Assembly (NCBI GenBank): GCA_013697635.1
Contig: JACCWM010000009.1
Location: 1 to 63,209 of the forward strand
DNA length: 63,209 nt
From: Lujinxingiaceae bacterium
GTDB lineage: Bacteria; Myxococcota_A; Bradymonadia; Bradymonadales; Bradymonadaceae
Direction of reading: 5' to 3'
Part shown: positions 16,063-24,834 of the stretch, piece after piece
How the letters are laid out: the number at the start of each line of letters is the position of its first letter
Position numbering within the stretch: position 1 is the stretch's first letter
The notes under the pieces: model-generated
What the model was told of the DNA's origin: nothing
What the model saw: the letters and a program-made list of their open reading frames with translations, nothing else
The model's database searches: none
Program-made: the position numbers and the translations under genes

Positions 16063-17076
16063 ATGCGTGTATGGCAAATTGGCGATGGTTTCGGGCTCGA
16101 AAACCTGGCTTGTGTAGAGCGCGAGGAGCTCAGTGCTGGCCCCGGCCAGGTCGTGATCGCAATGCGGGCCGTCTCCCTAAATTTTCGTGACTACATGATG
16201 GTTCAGGGGTTCTACAACCCGCGCCAGCGTCTGCCGCTCGTGCCTTGTTCGGATGGGGTCGGCGAGGTGATCGCAGTTGGCGAGGGCGTCTCGCGGGTGG
16301 TGCCAGGCGATCGGGTGATGCCGATCTTTGCCCAGGCCTGGATTTGCGGTCGTCCCAGCCGCGACAAGCTCAAGACCACGCTCGGCGGCCCGCTCGACGG
16401 CACGCTAGGCGAGCGAATGGTCGTCGATCAGGAGTCCCTGGTGATCGTGCCCGCCCATTTGAGCGACGAGGAGGCGGCCTGTCTGCCATGCGTGGGCGTG
16501 ACGGCCTGGAATGCGCTGGTCTGCGAAGGACGCGTTGCGGCCGGTGACCGGGTGCTCATCCTTGGCACCGGCGGCGTCGCGATCTTCGCCACACAGCTTG
16601 CCGGCGTGCTCGGCGCCGAGGTCTTTGTCACTTCGAGCAGCGACGCCAAGCTTGAGCGGGTCAAGGCGCTCGGCGCCGCCCACGGCGTCAACTACCGCAC
16701 CACGCCCGCCTGGGGAAAAGCGATCAAGGCGCTCACCGGCGGTGAGGGCGTCGACCATGTCGTCGAACTCGGCGGCGCCGGCACGCTCGAGGAGTCGCTT
16801 CGCGCCGTGCGCATCGGCGGCCAGATAAGCCTCATTGGCGCGCTCTCGGGCGCCGCTCAGGAGCTCAACGTCTTGCCGATCTTGATGCAGCACGTGCGCG
16901 TGCAAGGCATCATTGTGGGCAGCCGAGAGATGTTCGAGGCGCTCAACCGCGCGGTTTCACTGCATGCGCTTCGCCCTGTGGTCGATCGTGTCTTTGAGTT
17001 TGAAGAGGCCCGCGAGGCGTTCGAGTATCTGGCCAGCGGTGAGCACTTCGGAAAGGTGTGCGTGCGCATCGCTTAG
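16063..17076 (+). CDS. NAD(P)-dependent alcohol dehydrogenase / quinone oxidoreductase (MDR)
   Basis: A 337-aa medium-chain dehydrogenase/reductase. The N-terminal GroES-like domain has NFRDYMMVQGFY and VPCSDGVGEVIAVGEGV, the Rossmann domain has LILGTGGVAIFATQLAGVLG (about residues 165-185), and the end has the family pattern FEYLASGEHFGKVCVRI. The catalytic-zinc cysteine typical of true alcohol dehydrogenases is not obvious at its usual place (SLNFRDYMM replaces the C-H-T motif), so a zinc-free quinone-reductase-like enzyme is likely. AAGGAG precedes the start. It appears monocistronic; the substrate cannot be read. Confidence 0.85.
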   Translation: MRVWQIGDGFGLENLACVEREELSAGPGQVVIAMRAVSLNFRDYMMVQGFYNPRQRLPLVPCSDGVGEVIAVGEGVSRVVPGDRVMPIFAQAWICGRPSRDKLKTTLGGPLDGTLGERMVVDQESLVIVPAHLSDEEAACLPCVGVTAWNALVCEGRVAAGDRVLILGTGGVAIFATQLAGVLGAEVFVTSSSDAKLERVKALGAAHGVNYRTTPAWGKAIKALTGGEGVDHVVELGGAGTLEESLRAVRIGGQISLIGALSGAAQELNVLPILMQHVRVQGIIVGSREMFEALNRAVSLHALRPVVDRVFEFEEAREAFEYLASGEHFGKVCVRIA

Positions 17077-17162
17077 CTGGTTGGGCGCGTCATTTAAGCG
17101 CGGCTATTGACCTCGATAACGCTGTTTTTAAGTTTAGTGGGTTAGCAAGCAAGAGGAGGAGC

Positions 17163-17183
17163 ATGTCGTCTCTAGCCGTGTGA
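17163..17183 (+). CDS. Possible six-codon upstream ORF before the acetyltransferase
   Basis: ATG followed by TCG TCT CTA GCC GTG and TGA (MSSLAV), with a strong GAGGAGG just upstream, ending seven bases before the acetyltransferase start. The acetyltransferase itself has no ribosome binding site other than this one, so ribosomes may terminate here and restart. It may instead be chance. Confidence 0.3.
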   Translation: MSSLAV

Positions 17184-17190
17184 AGTGCCT

Positions 17191-17820
17191 ATGTCGATTA
17201 CATCGAAAGGACCCGCTTATCGCATTACGACACCGCGTCTCGTACTGCGGTGCATGAACCCTGAAGACGCCGCGCTGTTCAAGCAAGCGATCGATGAGAG
17301 CCTCGATCACTTGCGTCCCTGGATGAGTTGGGCTCGGCGCGAACCCCAGGATATCGAGCAGAAGATCGCAAGGCTTCGCCATTTACGAAGCCTCTTTGAT
17401 ACCGGACGCGACTTCGTCTATGGCATCTTCAATCCGGAGGAGACCAAGCTCGTGGGCGCGAGCGGTCTCTACACCGAGGTCGGCCAGGGTGCCCGTGAGA
17501 TCGCCTACTGGATTCACAAGGACTTCATCAATCAGGGAATGGCCACCGAGACCGCGGCATCACTGGTGCGTGTGGCCTTCGAGATCGACCACGTCGAGCG
17601 TGTCGAGATCCACTGTGACCCGAAGAATATGCGCAGCGCCGCCATTCCCCAAAAGCTGGGGTTCTTCCACGAAGCGACCTTGCGCGCGCGCGCGCCCTCG
17701 GTGGAGGGGCCGCTTCGCGATGCCATGATCTGGTCGATGTTTGCCGACCAATACCGCAGCAGCCCGGCGCGTGATGCTGTGATCCGGGCATTTGATGCGA
17801 TGGGCCGGCCGATCGTTTAA
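17191..17820 (+). CDS. GNAT acetyltransferase, RimJ/RimL type
   Basis: A 209-aa GNAT family N-acetyltransferase. The start of the domain is typical of RimJ/RimL proteins (YRITTPRLVLRCMNPEDAALF). Strand and acetyl-CoA loop follow: EIAYWIHKDFINQGMATETA with the Q-x-x-G-x-A/G-like INQGMATE element, then VERVEIHCDPKNMRSAAIPQKLGF shortened to the N-x-x-S-x-x-x-x-x-KLGF ending. Members acetylate ribosomal protein N-termini, antibiotics or small molecules; which one is unknown. The ATG at 17191 is favoured over a GTG six bases earlier. Its stop overlaps the stop of the convergent hydrolase gene by four bases. Confidence 0.85.
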   Translation: MSITSKGPAYRITTPRLVLRCMNPEDAALFKQAIDESLDHLRPWMSWARREPQDIEQKIARLRHLRSLFDTGRDFVYGIFNPEETKLVGASGLYTEVGQGAREIAYWIHKDFINQGMATETAASLVRVAFEIDHVERVEIHCDPKNMRSAAIPQKLGFFHEATLRARAPSVEGPLRDAMIWSMFADQYRSSPARDAVIRAFDAMGRPIV

Positions 17821-18629
17821 AGGGCGTCGAGCCCGGCGAGCATGGCATCGAGCGGCTCACGCCAGTTGGGCTCGAGTTGAAGCATGTGGCCCATGCCCGA
17901 AAATATCTCGACGGGCGCTTTGTACCAGCGGGCAGTGGCGTAAACGTCGTCGACGGGTACGAATCCATCCTGGCCGCCACCGAGCACAATGACCGGGGCT
18001 TTGCTTGGAAGGGGGCGCCGTGGCAGCAGTATCTCATACTGATTGAGCGCGCTCGTCGAGGTCAGACGGGCGCGCAAACGAGCGCTTCGCTCCGGGCCCA
18101 TCGCCTCGGAATACAAGTAGTCATGGCGAGGGGGAACGGAGCGGCCCACAAGGCCCAGTACCACGTCCGCTGGATGGCGCTTGAACATGTGGTGGGCCAT
18201 GTTGAGGCCACCAAAGGGGCTGAGCGAAGCCAAGAGCACGCCGGCGCGGGCTGGATAAAGCTCGAGCACGCGCTGGACCACCAGGCCACCCATCGAGTGG
18301 CCAATGAGCACCGGCGGCCTTGGCAACGTGGCGATCACCTGCATGACGTCGTGCACATAGTCGCGAAGCGTCCAACGATGGCGCCCGGCGCCACCATCGC
18401 TGCCCGCGTGGCCACGAAGGCTGAGCGCATAACAGGGCCAGCCGCGCGCGGCGGCAGCCGGCATCCAGTGCTCGTCCCAGCACCAGGCGCCGTGCATCGC
18501 GCCGTGCACAAAGAGCAGGGGAGGGCGTGAATCGCTCGTCTCGGGCAAGCGCGCGATCACCTCGCGGTTGATCGGCGAGCTGGGAAATGCCCAGTCGAGC
18601 GGGCGAAGTACGCTCTCCTTGATGTGCAT
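17817..18629 (-). CDS. Alpha/beta hydrolase
   Basis: A 270-aa alpha/beta-fold hydrolase. The oxyanion strand is PPLLFVHGAMHGAWCW, the nucleophile elbow is LIGHSMGGLV (catalytic Ser), an acid is likely in GGGQDGFVPVDDV, and the catalytic His is in FSGMGHMLQLEPNW. No signal peptide. Its start lies three bases after the stop of the flavin monooxygenase gene (TGA-CCC-ATG arrangement) with AGGAG inside the monooxygenase end, so the two are translationally coupled. A lactone or ester product of the oxygenase would be a natural substrate, but this is inference. Confidence 0.87.
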   Translation of the reverse strand: MHIKESVLRPLDWAFPSSPINREVIARLPETSDSRPPLLFVHGAMHGAWCWDEHWMPAAAARGWPCYALSLRGHAGSDGGAGRHRWTLRDYVHDVMQVIATLPRPPVLIGHSMGGLVVQRVLELYPARAGVLLASLSPFGGLNMAHHMFKRHPADVVLGLVGRSVPPRHDYLYSEAMGPERSARLRARLTSTSALNQYEILLPRRPLPSKAPVIVLGGGQDGFVPVDDVYATARWYKAPVEIFSGMGHMLQLEPNWREPLDAMLAGLDAL

Positions 18630-18632
18630 GGG

Positions 18633-19985
18633 TCAGGCTCCTGGCGAGGTCAGCGAGTCGATGATGCGCCCAAGGCCGCGCAAATAGTCCATGTGCTGGA
18701 CCTCGACGAGGTGGCGCGTGGACTCCTTGTAGTGCACGCCTGCGCCCAGATCTTCGCCCAGATTCGCGACGACCTCGCGACGAAACGCCGCAGCGCGCCA
18801 CGGGTCGAGCGTGCGTGCTTGCAGGTATTTGGCGACAGCGACCGACTGCCAGTGCACGAGCTTGAACTGGCCGCTGTCGGGCTGGAGAAGTCCGATGACA
18901 AAGAGATTGTCGTAGCTCGGGTGGAAGACGTTCTTGTAGAGCCGGGGTCGCCCGTCGACCCAATTGAGGTGGTGCTCGTCGATGAATGGAAATCGAATCT
19001 GGTAGCCGGTGCACGAGACGATCATGTCGATTTGCTCGACGCGACCATCGATAAAGTGAACGTTTTGGCCGTCGAAGCGCTCGATGTCACCGCGCGGGCT
19101 GATCTTTCCCCGGCCGACATAGTCGACCAGCTGGCTATTGATAATCGGGTGGGTTTCTAAGAATTTGTGGTCGGGCCTGGCCAGCCCAACGCGTGTGACA
19201 TCGCCGACGGTGAAGCGCGCCGTCGTCTCCAGACAAAAACGAAGCACGGGCAGTGGCAGGCGCGCCGACAAAAAGAGATCGTAGAGCTGATCTGCGGGCT
19301 TTCCAAAGACATAGCGAGGCGCGTACCAGTAGCCTCGCCGGGTGCTGTGAAAGCTCTTGCGCGCGTGATCCGCGGCCTCTACAGCCACGTCACAGCCCGT
19401 GTTTCCGGCGCCGATGACGAGCACGCGCTTTCCCGCAAAAATCGATGGATCGCGGTAGGCAGCCGAATGAATGTGCTCACCGCTGAATGCGCCAGGATAG
19501 TGCGGCATCTTGGGATGCCAGTTATGGCCATTGGCGATGACGAGGTTTCGATAGCGCCGCGTGTGCACGCTCCCACTAGCATCGCGAAGCGTTACCAGCC
19601 AGTTGTTTGCCTCGTCGGCTTCGATTCGCTCGACGCTGGTCTCGAAATGTGTGTGATCGAGCAGGCCGAAGTGTCTGGCATAACTGCGCAAATAACTCAA
19701 TATTTGCGTGTGGTGGGGGTAGTCCGGAAAGGCGTCGGGCATGGGGAAATCGGGGTACTGCGTAAACGGCTTTGACGAGATTGTGTGAGTCGAAGCATAG
19801 ACTCGGGCATTGGGCTTTTTGAAATTCCAATTGCCGCCGAGCTCGTCCTCGCGCTCGATCACATCGACCGCGAAGCCGCGCTCGATCAGATTCTTGGCCG
19901 CCGTGAGCCCGGAGCTTCCGGCACCGACGACGCAGCAAGCATCGCCGCGATCAAGTACGGCTTTGGACGTGCGTGGTCTGGCCAT
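18633..19985 (-). CDS. Flavin-containing monooxygenase (class B)
   Basis: A 450-aa flavoprotein monooxygenase. FAD site: CVVGAGSSGLTAAKNLIERG (GxGxxG, residues about 15-34) with VIEREDELGGNW. Family signature: FSGEHIHSAAY (F-x-G-x3-H-x3-Y, about residue 165). NADPH site: VLVIGAGNTGCDVAVEA (GxGxxG, about residue 185). Later, IVSCTGYQIRFPF matches the C-x-TGY-type motif. Such enzymes insert one oxygen atom from O2 into soft nucleophiles or ketones using NADPH. The ATG at 19985 is preferred to a TTG two codons upstream. It forms an operon with the alpha/beta hydrolase. The length agrees with bacterial FMOs. Confidence 0.88.
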   Translation of the reverse strand: MARPRTSKAVLDRGDACCVVGAGSSGLTAAKNLIERGFAVDVIEREDELGGNWNFKKPNARVYASTHTISSKPFTQYPDFPMPDAFPDYPHHTQILSYLRSYARHFGLLDHTHFETSVERIEADEANNWLVTLRDASGSVHTRRYRNLVIANGHNWHPKMPHYPGAFSGEHIHSAAYRDPSIFAGKRVLVIGAGNTGCDVAVEAADHARKSFHSTRRGYWYAPRYVFGKPADQLYDLFLSARLPLPVLRFCLETTARFTVGDVTRVGLARPDHKFLETHPIINSQLVDYVGRGKISPRGDIERFDGQNVHFIDGRVEQIDMIVSCTGYQIRFPFIDEHHLNWVDGRPRLYKNVFHPSYDNLFVIGLLQPDSGQFKLVHWQSVAVAKYLQARTLDPWRAAAFRREVVANLGEDLGAGVHYKESTRHLVEVQHMDYLRGLGRIIDSLTSPGA

Positions 19986-20090
19986 CGACAAGAGCTCCCT
20001 GGCAAGTCGGCGCGCCCGAACGAAGTGGCGATCAAAGCGCTGATGCTAGCGAAGTGAGAAGGTAGCTCACTGTCGAGAGCTCATCAAGGT

Positions 20091-21983
20091 CTACGCGTTG
20101 AAACCCAGCATTTGCCAGTGGGCCATTGCCATGCAAAAACCAAGCGCCAACGTTGCGACAAGGGTGTAGTAAAGCTTGGTCAAGAGCGCTGCTGAGCGCT
20201 CGCGCCACATGCTCGCCAGGTTGGTGAGCAGGGCAATGGTGAGCAAAATGAGCGCATAAGGGATTGCGAACACCGCGTGGGCCCAGATCGGCACGCCCCA
20301 TGTCTGCACGGCGACCACCAGGGCATAACCTGCCAAAAAGAGCAGCGCCAGCGCGCAAAAGGCAACGGCCAGGCCCTTGAGCTTGCGCACGTGGCGTGTC
20401 GAGCGTGAAGGGCGACGGCGCAGGCGGCGGATGACGCTTGCCAGTGGCCAGACGAGCAGGCCAAAAACAAAAGTCATCAAGAATGTACTCAGCACAAGAG
20501 CGGTCACGCCACGCGACTCGTGCCAGGCGACGCGATCAAGACTCAGTTGCATGGGGGCGTCCAGCGCCAGGCGATCGAATTGGCCGCTGCCTTCAACCCG
20601 GGTAAATACAGCGTACACCTCGGCATCGACGCGTCGCAGCAAGCCCGGTTTGACCTCGGTCCACCGCGCCGGTGGCATCAAGTCAGCCGGGTAGTTGAAG
20701 CTCAAAGTACCATCGCCATTGTCGCGCACCTGCGTCTCCATTGCCAACGACCGGCCAACGAGGCGCAAAAAGCTCGTGCGCGTATGCCGATTGAGCCGGT
20801 AGGTGCCGGTGTAGTCGCCAGCCCGCGCTGCGAAGCCTGTGGGCGGCACCATTGTGGCCGTCTTGGCTGGGAAGAAGTTGTCGAGAAATGCGTTTGCGAG
20901 TTGAAAGCGCGCACGGCCGCCTTCGCGCCCGTTGTAAGAGACGAAGAGGCCGATATCGTGCTTGGGCAACAGCATGGCCAGGCTGGAGAAGCCTTCCAGG
21001 GCGTCGCCAGCGTGCTCGAGGATGCGCAGGCCGTTGTGGCGGCGCTCGTAAAATCCGTAGGCGGAGCCACCGAGATGGGCGTCGACCTGGAAGTGGGTTT
21101 TTTGCATGGCGCCTGCGGCCTGCTCGGGCAAAATTCGGCCGCCCTCGTAGCGCCCTAACTGCAACTGCGCAATCATGAAGCGCGCGACGTCGGTCGCCGT
21201 CGTGTGTACGCCGCCGGCGGGAGTGATCGCCGTCTCAAATGACTCCAACGGAATCTGATTGCCGAAGGTCAATGCGTAAGCCGTCGCATAGAATCGCCCC
21301 GGCGCGCTCGCGCCGTAGACGGAGTCCTCCATCGCCAGGGGTTTGAAAACATGTTGCTCGACATAGCGTGTAAAGGGCACGCCCGAGGTGAGCTCAACGA
21401 TGTAGCCGGCCAGCGACATGCCATAGTTGCTGTACTGATACTGCAAACCCGGCGCCCGAATCCGCGTGGGCATGTGCCGCTGGAGATAGTCGCCCAGCCC
21501 CGGTGTCACGCCCTTTGAGCCAACCAGGATCGCGATCTGATGCTCGTCGAATCCGGCCGTATGGGTCAGCAGATGAGCCAGCGTGATCGGTTGGTCAAAG
21601 CGCGCGGGGACCTCGAAATCTCGCAGGTATGTGTTGACGTCCGCGTCGAGGTCGAGGCGCCCGTCTGCCACGAGTTGCATGACAGCCGTCGTCGTAAAAA
21701 GCTTGGCCACCGAGCCGATGTTGAACAGCGTATCCTCGGCCACCACGGCCTTGCTAGTCGCAATATCGGCCAAGCCGTAGCCTGCAGAGAAGATGAGTCT
21801 TCCATCTTTGACGACGGCAACCGTCGCCCCCGGAATCTTGAACTGAGCGAGTTGCCGTTCAATGAGCGGCCCCAAAAACGCCTCCATCGCGGCCGCCTCA
21901 GACTCATTTGCCGCACTCAAGGCCGGCGAAGCAATGCACAGGGCGAGCAAGGCGAAGAACAAATTACTGATAATACGAAACAC
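20091..21983 (-). CDS. Serine hydrolase (beta-lactamase family) with C-terminal membrane domain
   Basis: A 630-aa exported serine hydrolase. A GTG at 21983 gives a clean signal peptide (MFRIISNLFFALLALCIA, cleavage near LSA), with AAGG upstream. The class C-like domain shows S-x-x-K in GSVAKLF (about residue 88), Y-x-N in YQYSNYGM, and GGVHTTATDVARFM in place of the KTG-type loop. The C-terminal 150 residues form about four membrane helices (LMTFVFGLLVWPL, CALALLFLAGYALVV, YALILLTIALLT, LVATLALGFCMAM). Such proteins are called penicillin-binding-protein-like esterases or D-aminopeptidases; substrate unknown. The frame stays open 149 codons upstream of this start, but that part has no protein-like character. 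Confidence 0.83.
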   Translation of the reverse strand: MFRIISNLFFALLALCIASPALSAANESEAAAMEAFLGPLIERQLAQFKIPGATVAVVKDGRLIFSAGYGLADIATSKAVVAEDTLFNIGSVAKLFTTTAVMQLVADGRLDLDADVNTYLRDFEVPARFDQPITLAHLLTHTAGFDEHQIAILVGSKGVTPGLGDYLQRHMPTRIRAPGLQYQYSNYGMSLAGYIVELTSGVPFTRYVEQHVFKPLAMEDSVYGASAPGRFYATAYALTFGNQIPLESFETAITPAGGVHTTATDVARFMIAQLQLGRYEGGRILPEQAAGAMQKTHFQVDAHLGGSAYGFYERRHNGLRILEHAGDALEGFSSLAMLLPKHDIGLFVSYNGREGGRARFQLANAFLDNFFPAKTATMVPPTGFAARAGDYTGTYRLNRHTRTSFLRLVGRSLAMETQVRDNGDGTLSFNYPADLMPPARWTEVKPGLLRRVDAEVYAVFTRVEGSGQFDRLALDAPMQLSLDRVAWHESRGVTALVLSTFLMTFVFGLLVWPLASVIRRLRRRPSRSTRHVRKLKGLAVAFCALALLFLAGYALVVAVQTWGVPIWAHAVFAIPYALILLTIALLTNLASMWRERSAALLTKLYYTLVATLALGFCMAMAHWQMLGFNA

Positions 21984-22376
21984 GAAGCAGACCTTGGGTG
22001 GCTTGGACAACCAGGCAACGGCGACTCGATGCGAACCCCACCGACTGCGCAAATGTTCCGCAAACTCGCGTTGAGCACAGATGTACTCGAGTGCCCAGAT
22101 TCCAAGTTCTCCCCCCTGAAGGCGATCTTCAAATCCTCGTTCGCCGCACAAATGCTGGCCTATCCGGGGGTCAGACCCCGATTCATGGTTGTGGGCGGAG
22201 GCATTTTTTGGCGCTTCGGCAAACTTTCTTGGCAACACATTTCGATTTTTCTCGAAAACAGATCGTGGCGCTTTGGTATGCGCAACAATTTCTTGTGCAG
22301 TTTTACCATTGTGCGCAGGTCTTCGGCTGATTGGGGTGCCGTTGGTGCGCAGAAAATTTGGATGCCTGAGGTGGCC
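21984..22376. other. Gap between the serine hydrolase and the transposase
   Basis: A gap of about 390 bases with lower GC than its flanks and no convincing gene. It contains the palindrome GGGGTCAGACCCC at 22167-22179 and probably the left part of the transposase-bearing insertion. Confidence 0.4.
22167..22179. repeat. GGGGTCAGACCCC palindrome upstream of the transposase
   Basis: A 13-base near-perfect dyad, GGGGT-CAG-ACCCC, about 200 bases before the transposase. Palindromes of this kind commonly accompany REP-associated Y1 transposases. I found no matching copy at the right side in this window. Confidence 0.5.
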
Positions 22377-23459
22377 ATGATTGATCGCACATTCGAGAAA
22401 CATCACAAAGAGCAGATGATTGAGGTTCAAGCTCTGCTTGAAGAGAATCCCTCCTTGTTCGTTGATCTACTGCGGCCTTCGCCGAGAGAATCGCATGAGG
22501 ATGAGGTTGTACGCCAAGAGTTCGGGGACGGCGACGAGCCCGATGGCGAGAATTCGTTTGGGGAGTGGTTCTACTTTCACATCACGAGTCGAATACATCT
22601 CCAGCGACGGCTCATCAAACGCGCCGAGGTCAAAGCGTTTCTGGGCGAGCTGTGTCTGCATTACGCTCGGGCTTGCAACGTGGCTGTGGCTCACTATTGC
22701 TTGATGGACAACCACTTTCATCTGGAAGTCGGCGTGCGAGCTGTTGATCTCGTTGTGGCGAAGGCGGCTGCGTCAAAGCTCATTGGCTGCGTCAAGCAGC
22801 GGTTCACTAATATTTTCAAGGCTTGGTACAACGGCGATTATCGAAAGGAGAAACGCTACCGATACAAGGCGCTTGGCAAGGGCACGTTGTGGGATGGACG
22901 CCCGCACATTGGGCGCATCAAAGACGATGCGCAGCTCGCAGCCTGCACGCTCTATGTTGAGACCAATCGCATCAAGGCTACCTGCAGCGCGCTCATTCAA
23001 GCGCTCGAGGAGCCACCGTGCGTTCTAAGTGCTGAGGAGAGCCAGGGGGAGATGCAGCCAGGCTATCAGGCGTTGCTCGATGAGCTGAGCGCCTACCCGT
23101 TTCAGTCAGCGCGGTGGTATCTCGACGGATGCAAAGGCTCCGATCCGGTCTTGACCGATGGTAGCGATGGCATTTGGGCAACTGACGCAGAACTCAAGAT
23201 CTGGTGGCGAGAATCAGTAGCAAAGTTGCCTAAAGGATGGCGCAAGGTGTGGTTCAAATTGCGTCCTGGCATTCTCAAACCGACTCCATGTGCCGAGCGT
23301 CGCTATCTGATCAGCCCGTTCTTCCAGAGGCTTGGCAGCACTCCCGAAGAGCGGGGGAGAACCTTTGGTCGATTGGTCATGGGTATGTGCTGGCACGGTC
23401 GCCACCGCCTTGAAGCAGAAGATGATGAGACAGATTATCCAGGCGTCTCCAATATTTAG
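22377..23459 (+). CDS. REP-associated tyrosine transposase (Y1, HUH family)
   Basis: A 360-aa single-strand transposase relative of IS200/IS605 TnpA and RAYT proteins. The HUH metal motif is MDNHFHLEV (His113-Phe-His115) and the likely nucleophile is Tyr193 in LYVETNRIKA, corresponding to the Y-[IV]-x2-NP-x-RA element of the family. The N-terminal 70 residues (acidic, EEDEVVRQEFG-like) and the C-terminal 160 residues extend the usual core of about 150-200 aa. The ATG at 22377 is chosen because GAGGTGG precedes it; an ATG 15 bases upstream is possible. It sits alone between the serine hydrolase gene and the arginine operon, with no visible terminal inverted repeats, as expected for this group. 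Confidence 0.82.
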   Translation: MIDRTFEKHHKEQMIEVQALLEENPSLFVDLLRPSPRESHEDEVVRQEFGDGDEPDGENSFGEWFYFHITSRIHLQRRLIKRAEVKAFLGELCLHYARACNVAVAHYCLMDNHFHLEVGVRAVDLVVAKAAASKLIGCVKQRFTNIFKAWYNGDYRKEKRYRYKALGKGTLWDGRPHIGRIKDDAQLAACTLYVETNRIKATCSALIQALEEPPCVLSAEESQGEMQPGYQALLDELSAYPFQSARWYLDGCKGSDPVLTDGSDGIWATDAELKIWWRESVAKLPKGWRKVWFKLRPGILKPTPCAERRYLISPFFQRLGSTPEERGRTFGRLVMGMCWHGRHRLEAEDDETDYPGVSNI

Positions 23460-23532
23460 AGGGATTGAGGGCGTTCAGGTTCTCGGTCGGCTACGGTCAA
23501 TCTCTTTGTCTGCATCTCGATGCCTCGCTTTT

Positions 23533-24834
23533 CTACAGCCCCACCCGGATCTGGTCCAAGCGCGCTTCGAGGAGGTCGAGGCGTAGGTCGGCAGTGGCGC
23601 CGGGGGAGGTGCGGGCGTTGAGGCTGGCTTCGGGGGTTCGGTCGGCGAGGGTGTCGAGTTCGGCGGCCGTGCGGCGGTAGGCTTCGCGAAAGGGGACGCC
23701 CTCGCTGGCGAGCTCGATGGCGCGGTCGGTGGCGTACATGTCGGGCGTGATGGCGGCGCGAAGGCGCGCGGGACGAAACTCCAGGTGGGCGAGCAGCTGT
23801 GGGATGAGGGCAAGGGCGTCCAGGCCAGCGGTCAGAGCGCGCAGAACGGGGCCCTTGGTGGCTTGCAGGTCACGGTGGTAGCCACTGGGCAGCGAGAGCA
23901 GTGACATAAGCTCGTTGATGGCACCGTGGGTTGGGGCCGTGGCTGCGCGGAGCAGCTCGATCACGTCAGGGTTACGCTTGTTGGGCATGATCGAGGAGCC
24001 GGTCGTGTATTGATCCGGCAAGGTCACGAAATCAAACTCGCCGGTCGTGAAGAGACTCAGATCCCAGGCCAGGCGACGCACGTCGAGCAGGCACTGATTC
24101 AGGGCCATCAGGGCTTGAAGCTCGAACTTGCCCCGGCTGTTCTGGGTGTAGATCGGGTTGAGTTGCATGCGCGCAAAGCCCAACTCCGCGGTAACCCCCT
24201 CACGGTCCAAGGCCAGGTTGACCCCATAGCCGGCGGCCGTACCCAGCGGGTTGGAATCGAGGCAGCTGCGGGTCATAGAGGCAAAATGAGCATCATCAAT
24301 AAAGGCCTCTGCAAAGGCGGCAAACCAGAGGCCGACAGAGGAAGGCACGGCGCGTTGCAGATGGGTGTAGCCAGGCATCGGTATGTCGCGCCCCAGATCG
24401 GCGCGCTCAAGAGCGATGCGCGCGGCCTGGACGCAAAGCTCGACGATCGCGTCGAGCGCATCGAGCAGGTAGAGACGCTGGGCGACGAGCACCTGATCGT
24501 TGCGGCTGCGGCCGGTGTGCACCTTCTTGCCCACCTCGCCCAATTGCTCGACGAGGTGGGCTTCGATCGCCGAGTGGCCGTCCTCAAAGCGCGCATCGAG
24601 AACGAAGGCACCGCTGTGGAATAGCTGCTCGAGTTGGGTTAGCTCGTGGCAAATCGTCGCCGACTCTTCCGCGGTCAAAACCGCGATGCGAGAGAGTCCA
24701 CGCACATGCGCAATCGATGCGCGAATATCGTAGGTGAAGAGCGCCTGGTCGAGCAGCACGTCCTCACCAGCGAGAAAGCGCATGATACGCTCGTCTACGG
24801 TTGCGTTGCCCTTATCCCAGATCAGTCCAGCCAT
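23533..24834 (-). CDS. argH: Argininosuccinate lyase
   Basis: A 433-aa enzyme that splits argininosuccinate into arginine and fumarate, the last step of arginine synthesis. Fumarase/aspartase superfamily features are clear: [20 protein letters not shown] (substrate-binding region, about residue 100), [14 protein letters not shown] (catalytic His region), and the signature [19 protein letters not shown] with the catalytic Ser loop (about residue 275). Length is slightly shorter than the common 455-460 aa. It is the last gene of the arginine operon and its start overlaps the end of argC by 13 bases. Confidence 0.97.
   Translation of the reverse strand: MAGLIWDKGNATVDERIMRFLAGEDVLLDQALFTYDIRASIAHVRGLSRIAVLTAEESATICHELTQLEQLFHSGAFVLDARFEDGHSAIEAHLVEQLGEVGKKVHTGRSRNDQVLVAQRLYLLDALDAIVELCVQAARIALERADLGRDIPMPGYTHLQRAVPSSVGLWFAAFAEAFIDDAHFASMTRSCLDSNPLGTAAGYGVNLALDREGVTAELGFARMQLNPIYTQNSRGKFELQALMALNQCLLDVRRLAWDLSLFTTGEFDFVTLPDQYTTGSSIMPNKRNPDVIELLRAATAPTHGAINELMSLLSLPSGYHRDLQATKGPVLRALTAGLDALALIPQLLAHLEFRPARLRAAITPDMYATDRAIELASEGVPFREAYRRTAAELDTLADRTPEASLNARTSPGATADLRLDLLEARLDQIRVGL

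Noticed and set aside
21984-22430. Upstream extension of the serine hydrolase frame
   Set aside because: The true start is a GTG at a signal peptide with an AAGG site. The upstream 149 codons are not protein-like and overlap the transposase gene start on the other strand.
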